DNA from: Candidatus Ruthturnera sp. | GTDB taxonomy: Bacteria > Pseudomonadota > Gammaproteobacteria > PS1 > Pseudothioglobaceae | Reading direction: 5' to 3' | DNA: 12,219 bases | Assembly (NCBI GenBank): GCA_018648985.1 | Contig: JABGOT010000077.1 | Location: 1 to 12,219, forward strand | Part shown: positions 7,559 to 12,219 of the stretch, one piece after another | Position numbering within the stretch: position 1 is the stretch's first letter | Layout: the number at the start of each line of letters is the position of its first letter | The notes under the pieces: model-generated | Seen by the model: the letters and a program-made list of their open reading frames with translations, nothing else | Databases searched by the model: none | What the model was told of the DNA's origin: nothing | Translations under genes and position numbers: made by a program

Positions 7559-9199
7559 ATGACAACAAAATATATCTTTATTACTGGCGGTGTGGTTTCC
7601 TCTTTAGGTAAAGGAATTGCTTCAGCCTCTCTAGCTACACTCTTAGAATCTCGCGGACTTAACATTACCATGCTTAAGCTGGATCCGTATATTAACGTTG
7701 ATCCTGGTACCATGAGCCCATTCCAACACGGTGAAGTGTTTGTTACTAATGATGGCGCTGAAACTGATCTTGATCTTGGTCATTACGAGCGATTTGTGCG
7801 TATTCAACTTGGTAAGAAAAACAACTTTACCGCAGGCCGTGTTTATGAAAATGTAATCGAGCGCGAACGTCGTGGTGATTATTTAGGTGCGACGGTTCAA
7901 ATCATTCCACACATTACTAATGAAATAAAAACACTAATGACGGCAGGCGCAGAAGGTGCAGATGTAGCATTGGTGGAGATTGGCGGCACAGCCGGTGACA
8001 TTGAATCCTTGCCATTTTTGGAAGCGATTAGACAAATGAGCCTTGATGTTGGTCGTGAAAATACTTTATTTGTGCATTTGACTTTACTGCCTTATATTAA
8101 AGTGGCGGGCGAGCTTAAGACGAAACCAACCCAGCACTCAGTTAAAGAGCTTAGAGGTATTGGTATTCAGCCTGACATTCTAATTTGTCGTTCAGAACAA
8201 GAATTACCTGAAGCCGAGCGTCAAAAGATTGCACTATTTACTAACGTAGAAGAGAGTTCGGTATTTACTTCACTCGATGTTGATACTATTTATAAAGTGC
8301 CACAAGCGCTACACGAGCAAGGCCTAGATAACGTTGTTGTTAGAAAACTCAGTCTTAATTGCAAAGATGCAGATTTAAGCGAATGGGCTAGTGTTGTTGA
8401 TAAGCTTAAGAATCCGACACACAGTGTTGATATTGCCATGGTTGGTAAATATATGGATTTGACCGAAGCTTATAAGTCATTGTCTGAATCATTGCTTCAT
8501 GCGGGTGTACATACAAAAACCAAAGTTAATATTCATTATTTTGATTCCGAAGAAATTGAAAAAAATGGCACTGATTGTTTAAGTGAAATGAGCGCCATAT
8601 TGGTACCAGGTGGTTTTGGTAATCGTGGTGTCGAAGGTAAGATTGCAACCGTGCAATTTGCGCGTGAAAACAACGTACCTTATCTGGGTATTTGTTTAGG
8701 TATGCAAGTAGCGGTAATTGAATATGCTAGAAACATGGCAGGCATGACAAACGCCAATAGTACTGAATTTAATGAAGAGACCCCTTATCCAGTGGTTGGC
8801 TTGATTACTGAATGGCAAGAAGAAGATGGTAGTGTGCAAACACGAGACGAAGATTCTGATCTTGGCGGTACTATGCGTTTAGGTGGGCAGGAATGTGCGT
8901 TGGTTAAAGGTACAAATGCCAGGGAAATTTATGGCAAAGATGTTATTACTGAGCGTCATCGTCATCGTTATGAAGTTAATAACCAGCTCATTGGAAAGAT
9001 TGAAAAAGCAGGGATGACAATTTCTGGTCGCTCTATTGATGGCACATTGGTAGAGATGGTTGAAATCAAAGATCATCCTTGGTTTGTGGCTTGTCAATTC
9101 CATCCGGAATTCACCTCTAGCCCGCGCGATGGCCACCCATTGTTTGAAAGCTTTATCAATGCTGCTAGCAAGGCGCACAATCTGATTTTATCTTCGTAA
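7559..9199 (+). CDS. pyrG: CTP synthase (glutamine-hydrolysing)
   Basis: The 546-residue enzyme makes CTP from UTP, ATP and glutamine, the last step of pyrimidine nucleotide synthesis, in the cytoplasm as a tetramer. The N-terminal synthase domain is textbook: FITGGVVSSLGKGI (7-20), KLDPYINVDPGTMSP (40-54), and DGAETDLDLGHYERF (65-79). The C-terminal class I glutaminase domain has its oxyanion region at PGGFGNRG (350-357), nucleophile Cys379 in GICLGMQ, and the partners His515 and Glu517 in QFHPEF. These numbers coincide with the E. coli enzyme, so the protein is complete. The ATG at 7559 gives the canonical N-terminus although no Shine-Dalgarno is visible. The stop overlaps the next ATG (TAATG at 9197-9201). 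The usual neighbours eno and kdsA are not downstream. Confidence 0.98.
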   Translation: MTTKYIFITGGVVSSLGKGIASASLATLLESRGLNITMLKLDPYINVDPGTMSPFQHGEVFVTNDGAETDLDLGHYERFVRIQLGKKNNFTAGRVYENVIERERRGDYLGATVQIIPHITNEIKTLMTAGAEGADVALVEIGGTAGDIESLPFLEAIRQMSLDVGRENTLFVHLTLLPYIKVAGELKTKPTQHSVKELRGIGIQPDILICRSEQELPEAERQKIALFTNVEESSVFTSLDVDTIYKVPQALHEQGLDNVVVRKLSLNCKDADLSEWASVVDKLKNPTHSVDIAMVGKYMDLTEAYKSLSESLLHAGVHTKTKVNIHYFDSEEIEKNGTDCLSEMSAILVPGGFGNRGVEGKIATVQFARENNVPYLGICLGMQVAVIEYARNMAGMTNANSTEFNEETPYPVVGLITEWQEEDGSVQTRDEDSDLGGTMRLGGQECALVKGTNAREIYGKDVITERHRHRYEVNNQLIGKIEKAGMTISGRSIDGTLVEMVEIKDHPWFVACQFHPEFTSSPRDGHPLFESFINAASKAHNLILSS

Positions 9200-9546
9200 T
9201 GTTTGATCAGGCTTTAAAGTATTGGGGAACTGATGAGTTTCCTCAACACTTTAAGCAAGCCGTTCAGTCGCTCGAACTCGGTGTACTACCCTTAAAAGAT
9301 TGTTGTAATCATAGTGCAGTGATCGACCAAACAACGATTGAAGCAATTATCTTATCTAGTTCCGAAAACGAAGATACGATCAAGGTAAAAACTGGCGTGT
9401 TTTTTTGTGAAGTGTTATCAGGCTGCGCCTGTAGTGATGACCCATCTCAAGCCAAGATTTTAGAAAATTCGTATTGTGAATTAATGATTAGCTTGGATAA
9501 AAATACAAAAGAGGCGAGCTATTCTAGCGCTTCTTCCGCTTCTTAA
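9199..9546 (+). CDS. Small cysteine-rich conserved-type protein of unknown function, coupled to pyrG
   Basis: The 115-residue product has no signal peptide or membrane segment and should be cytoplasmic. The N-terminal part (YWGTDEFPQHFKQAV, residues 8-22) looks helical. It is followed by CC (35-36), a beta-type stretch ending in FFC (C70), a CAC pair (C76, C78) followed by SDDPS, and C93 in SYCEL: six Cys in all, a pattern suited to metal binding or redox chemistry (inference). It begins on the last base of pyrG with no ribosome site of its own, so it probably depends on translational reinitiation. I have a vague memory of similar small hypothetical proteins in beta- and gammaproteobacteria but cannot name a family. 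The low-complexity end (SYSSASSAS) overlaps the 3' end of der on the other strand by 23 bases. Length, coupling and composition support a real gene. Confidence 0.72.
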   Translation: MFDQALKYWGTDEFPQHFKQAVQSLELGVLPLKDCCNHSAVIDQTTIEAIILSSSENEDTIKVKTGVFFCEVLSGCACSDDPSQAKILENSYCELMISLDKNTKEASYSSASSAS

Positions 9547-10936
9547 TAAACTGCATTAGACGACGCTTTTTAACAATTTGCCTAGCATTTAGTTCGTTTT
9601 TATTGTCTTTAAAAGGATTTTCACCACTTCTATATTCCATTCTAATCGGCGTATTAGTGAGTTTTAACTCTCTCATGAATAGATTCTTTAAATAGCGTTC
9701 ATAGGCATTTGGCACACTTTGTAAGTGATTGCCATGAAATGTAAAGGTCGGCGGGAATACATCAGATTGGTTGACGTACTTAATCTTTAGACGTCTGCCT
9801 TTAACCGGTGGTGGCTGATGCCCTTGGTTGGCTTTTTCTAATATTTTGTTTAGTAATGAAGTAGGGTGTTTCTCGCCTGCACTTTGGTAGGCTTTTTGAA
9901 TAGGGGAAAATAGCTTGCCTACGCCAGAGCCATGTAAGGCAGAAATGTAATGCACGCTGGCATAATTGACAAACGAGAGCTTAACTTCAAGTTTGCGCTT
10001 TACTTCAGTTTTTTGATACTCATCTAGTCCATCCCATTTATTGATGGCAATCATTAAAGCTCTGCCTTTATCGGCGATCATACCAAGTAGGGTGGCATCT
10101 TGTTCGGTCACACCTTCACTCGCATCTAGTACCAGGATAACCACGTGTGATTTTTCTAGAGCATCAATGGCTTTAATGATTGAGAATTTTTCAATTTTTT
10201 CATGGGTAGATCGCTTACGTCGAATACCAGCAGTGTCAATTAGTGTGTACTTTTGCCCCTCACGTTCAAAAGGAATATAAATGCTGTCACGGGTAGTACC
10301 TGGTAGGTCTATTGCCAGTACGCGTTCTTCACCTAAGATACGATTAATCAGTGTAGATTTTCCCACATTGGGCCTACCTAGTACTGCAACAGCAATACCT
10401 TCAACATCATCATCGATTTCGTCATCATCGGTTATCTGAGGTAGGAGTGGCAATGTGTGGTCGATCAATTCTTCGATACCTTGGCCATGTTCAGCTGCAA
10501 TCAAAATCGGCTCTCCCAAGCCTAATTCATAAAATTCTGCTGCTAGGCTAGGGTTTAGCCCTTCAGCCTTATTACAAACCAAAACAATGTCTTTTTTGAG
10601 TCGACGCAATTGCGTGCCAATTTCTTGATCTAAGCCGATAACACCATCTCTAGCACTGACAATAAAATAAATAATATCAGACTCTTCTAAGGCGCTTAAT
10701 ACTTGTCCTTGAATGCCACTATCAACCACATTGTCATCACCAGTTAAACCACCGGTGTCAATAATAGTAACAAAAGTTTCGCTTTCGTCATCTAACAAAA
10801 CCTCTGCATATTGACGATCACGCGTTAGCCCTTCAAAATCAGACACCAAGGCTTGGCGTGATTTACTTAAGCGATTAAATAGAGTGGACTTCCCTACGTT
10901 TGGACGTCCAACTAATGAGATGACAGGTAAGCCCAT
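9524..10936 (-). CDS. der: Ribosome-assembly double GTPase Der (EngA)
   Basis: The 470-residue protein acts in maturation of the 50S ribosomal subunit. Two tandem GTPase domains are clear. The first has P-loop GRPNVGKST (10-18), Thr38 in GLTRD, DTGG (60-63) and a G4 motif NKAE (122-125). The second has GRPNVGKST (187-195), GTTRD, DTAG (234-237) and NKWD (319-322). An acidic linker (about 169-179) joins them, and a KH-like domain (about 350-450) ends with PFKDNKNE and a basic tail, KKRRLMQFIKKRKKR. The G4 of the first domain has Glu where Asp is canonical; I recall the same in betaproteobacterial Der, so it is probably functional. The gene follows yfgM by 14 bases with no clear ribosome site, and bamB, found at this place in E. 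coli, is missing. Confidence 0.98.
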   Translation of the reverse strand: MGLPVISLVGRPNVGKSTLFNRLSKSRQALVSDFEGLTRDRQYAEVLLDDESETFVTIIDTGGLTGDDNVVDSGIQGQVLSALEESDIIYFIVSARDGVIGLDQEIGTQLRRLKKDIVLVCNKAEGLNPSLAAEFYELGLGEPILIAAEHGQGIEELIDHTLPLLPQITDDDEIDDDVEGIAVAVLGRPNVGKSTLINRILGEERVLAIDLPGTTRDSIYIPFEREGQKYTLIDTAGIRRKRSTHEKIEKFSIIKAIDALEKSHVVILVLDASEGVTEQDATLLGMIADKGRALMIAINKWDGLDEYQKTEVKRKLEVKLSFVNYASVHYISALHGSGVGKLFSPIQKAYQSAGEKHPTSLLNKILEKANQGHQPPPVKGRRLKIKYVNQSDVFPPTFTFHGNHLQSVPNAYERYLKNLFMRELKLTNTPIRMEYRSGENPFKDNKNELNARQIVKKRRLMQFIKKRKKR

Positions 10937-10950
10937 GATGCAAAAGAGCG

Positions 10951-11565
10951 TTAATTAAGGTCGTTTAATTTGATTTGAATTAAATTACTTAATTCTGAAT
11001 CGTTTGATAACTGACCTAAGGCTAACTGGTAATGTTTTTTAGCAGAATCAATGTTGTTTTGTGCTAAATAAATATCGCCCTTAGTATGGTTGTACAAAGC
11101 ATCAAAGGCTGAATTCTCGTCAGTGCCAAGTACAGATAGCGCTTGATCATGATTGCCAATTTGTAAATAAATAGCAGCTGACCTTAGTTTAGCTGTGTTT
11201 GCAATGAATTCATTTTCAGTCTTTAATAAAGGCGATAAGTACTCAATTGCTTGCTGGTAATTACCGGCCGATACCGCGTGTTTTGCCATCATTAATACAG
11301 ACTGTTGTGCATAATCACTGTCTTTGTGGTCGCTTTGTAAAGTGGCTAATGTTGGTGAATTGGGATTTGAAACAACAGACAAATAAGCAGTACGAGCGTT
11401 AATAGATTGTTCATGCTGGTAGTTGTTGTAATAGTCAAAACCCCATATGCCTGACAGACCCATGACAATGCCTGCAATAATTTGAGGTCCATTTTCTCTA
11501 AGCCATTTTTTTATTTGCTCGGCTTGTTCGTCTTCGGTTTTTCCTACTTCAATGAAATTTTTCAT
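10951..11565 (-). CDS. yfgM: YfgM-type TPR-like membrane protein (tetratricopeptide ancillary chaperone)
   Basis: The 204-residue protein has a short acidic and basic N-terminal tail in the cytoplasm (residues 1-26, including TEDEQAEQIKKWLRENG), one membrane helix (about 27-45), and a periplasmic part made of TPR-like helical pairs (about 85-112, 121-145 and 155-190; for example AGNYQQAIEYL and QNNIDSAKKHYQLAL). This is the layout of E. coli YfgM, which binds the PpiD/SecYEG translocon and aids periplasmic folding. The location between hisS and der supports the assignment. It starts 12 bases after the hisS stop, with a weak ribosome site, GAGAA, so it belongs to the same transcript. The sequence itself is poorly conserved in this family, so context carries much of the weight. 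Confidence 0.87.
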   Translation of the reverse strand: MKNFIEVGKTEDEQAEQIKKWLRENGPQIIAGIVMGLSGIWGFDYYNNYQHEQSINARTAYLSVVSNPNSPTLATLQSDHKDSDYAQQSVLMMAKHAVSAGNYQQAIEYLSPLLKTENEFIANTAKLRSAAIYLQIGNHDQALSVLGTDENSAFDALYNHTKGDIYLAQNNIDSAKKHYQLALGQLSNDSELSNLIQIKLNDLN

Positions 11566-11577
11566 ATGATAATTCTC

Positions 11578-12219
11578 TTAATTCTTAAAATATTGAATCG
11601 CATCTTCTAGGCTCATGGTTTGTTGATCACCTTGGCCTTTAAGTGGTTTAATCGCGATTTGATTGTTTTGTATTTCCTCTTCACCTAGGATTAAAGCGTA
11701 ATCTGCATTGGCTTTATCTGCTTTTTTAAATTGCGCTTTAAAACTACCTAAAGTGATGTCATTATAAAGTATTGCTTTAGGCAGTGCGTGATGCAGTTGT
11801 TTAGCAATTTGCATAGACTTGAGCTGCGCATTATCGCCCAGTGCAACTAAATAGATAGACAGAGCTGATTTCTCTAAAGCAACACCTTGCGCTTCTAATA
11901 ATAAAATCAAGCGTTCTAATCCTAAGGCGAATCCGACTGCAGGCGTAGATTTTCCGCCCATTTTTTCAACCAAGCCATCATAACGACCACCTGCACAAAT
12001 CGTGCCTTGAGAGCCTAAGTCTGTTGTGGTCCATTCAAAAACTGTACGATTGTAATAATCTAACCCTCTAACCAATCGCGTGTTGATAACGTAAGGAATA
12101 TCCAGGCATTCTAAATACGCTTTAAATTCATCAAAGTGCTTACTTGACTCATCATCAAGGTGGTCCATGAGCTTAGGTGCAGCATTAATCAAAGACTGCA
12201 TGTCTTTATTTTTACTGTC
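11578..12219 (-). CDS. hisS: Histidyl-tRNA synthetase, C-terminal half (5' end outside window)
   Basis: The fragment covers the last 213 residues of a class II synthetase of about 420 residues that charges tRNA-His. The frame is open to the window edge and begins DSKNKD, which matches the family's conserved LDSKN segment; the ATG at 12201 is therefore an internal Met, not the start. Visible landmarks are the histidine-specific motif RLVRGLDYYNRTVFEW (fragment residues about 48-63), CAGGRYDGL (about 75-83), and class II motif 3 in AVGFALGLERLILL (about 94-107). The anticodon-binding domain follows (about 120-213, with SIYLVALGD near its start and ADYALILGEEE later). It is the first gene in the window of the minus-strand run hisS–yfgM–der. 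Confidence 0.97.
   Translation of the reverse strand, partial: DSKNKDMQSLINAAPKLMDHLDDESSKHFDEFKAYLECLDIPYVINTRLVRGLDYYNRTVFEWTTTDLGSQGTICAGGRYDGLVEKMGGKSTPAVGFALGLERLILLLEAQGVALEKSALSIYLVALGDNAQLKSMQIAKQLHHALPKAILYNDITLGSFKAQFKKADKANADYALILGEEEIQNNQIAIKPLKGQGDQQTMSLEDAIQYFKN

Noticed and set aside
11578..12201. ATG at 12201 as the true start of hisS
   Set aside because: The frame stays open to the window edge and the residues before it, DSKNKD, match a conserved internal HisRS segment; the catalytic N-terminal half lies outside.
1..12219. CRISPR arrays, tRNA or rRNA genes, insertion sequences, phage genes or defence islands
   Set aside because: No regular spaced repeats, cloverleaf-like stretches, transposase motifs or terminal inverted repeats were seen; coding density is high and nearly all genes are recognisable housekeeping or metabolic types.

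Overview
The window reads as ordinary chromosomal DNA from an AT-rich gammaproteobacterium. The hisS–yfgM–der order is a gammaproteobacterial hallmark, the HisRS, CTP synthase and Der proteins are of proteobacterial type, and an MsbA-type lipid A flippase implies a Gram-negative envelope. The low GC, compact spacing and gene content recall free-living or symbiotic marine sulfur oxidisers of the SUP05/Thioglobus group. That placement is an inference from gene content and cannot be proved from the window alone.

Layout. Positions 2-187 hold the 3' end of an unrecognised gene. It is followed after 11 bases by a DUF3179 lipoprotein gene (199-1167). A 55-base gap with TTGTGTA repeats and a possible promoter leads into a tight three-gene operon (1223-5754). 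This encodes a membrane-anchored FMN/[3Fe-4S] glutamate-synthase-like protein without a glutaminase domain, a catabolic-type (AlsS-like) acetolactate synthase, and an aldehyde dehydrogenase. The first two genes overlap by one base (TAATG) and the second and third are 9 bases apart, so they are almost certainly co-expressed. The chemistry suggests a short 2-oxo-acid/aldehyde pathway, but the substrate cannot be read from the sequence.

The operon meets msbA (5758-7479, minus strand) tail to tail with only 3 bases between stop codons. A 79-base divergent spacer with a TACACA-N4-TGTGTA palindrome separates msbA from pyrG (CTP synthase, 7559-9199). pyrG overlaps by one base a small cysteine-rich gene of unknown function (9199-9546), whose 3' end overlaps the 3' end of der (minus strand) by 23 bases.

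The right end is a minus-strand housekeeping operon, hisS (5' end outside the window), yfgM, der. It covers tRNA-His charging, a TPR-like periplasmic chaperone accessory and a double GTPase for ribosome assembly. The bamB gene that sits between yfgM and der in E. coli is absent, leaving only 14 bases there.

I saw no mobile element, CRISPR array, tRNA or rRNA gene, phage gene or defence system. No gap between genes exceeds 80 bases. The parts most worth a second look are the three-gene metabolic module, the small cysteine-rich protein coupled to pyrG, and the missing bamB. I found no clear evidence of an entirely new biological system.
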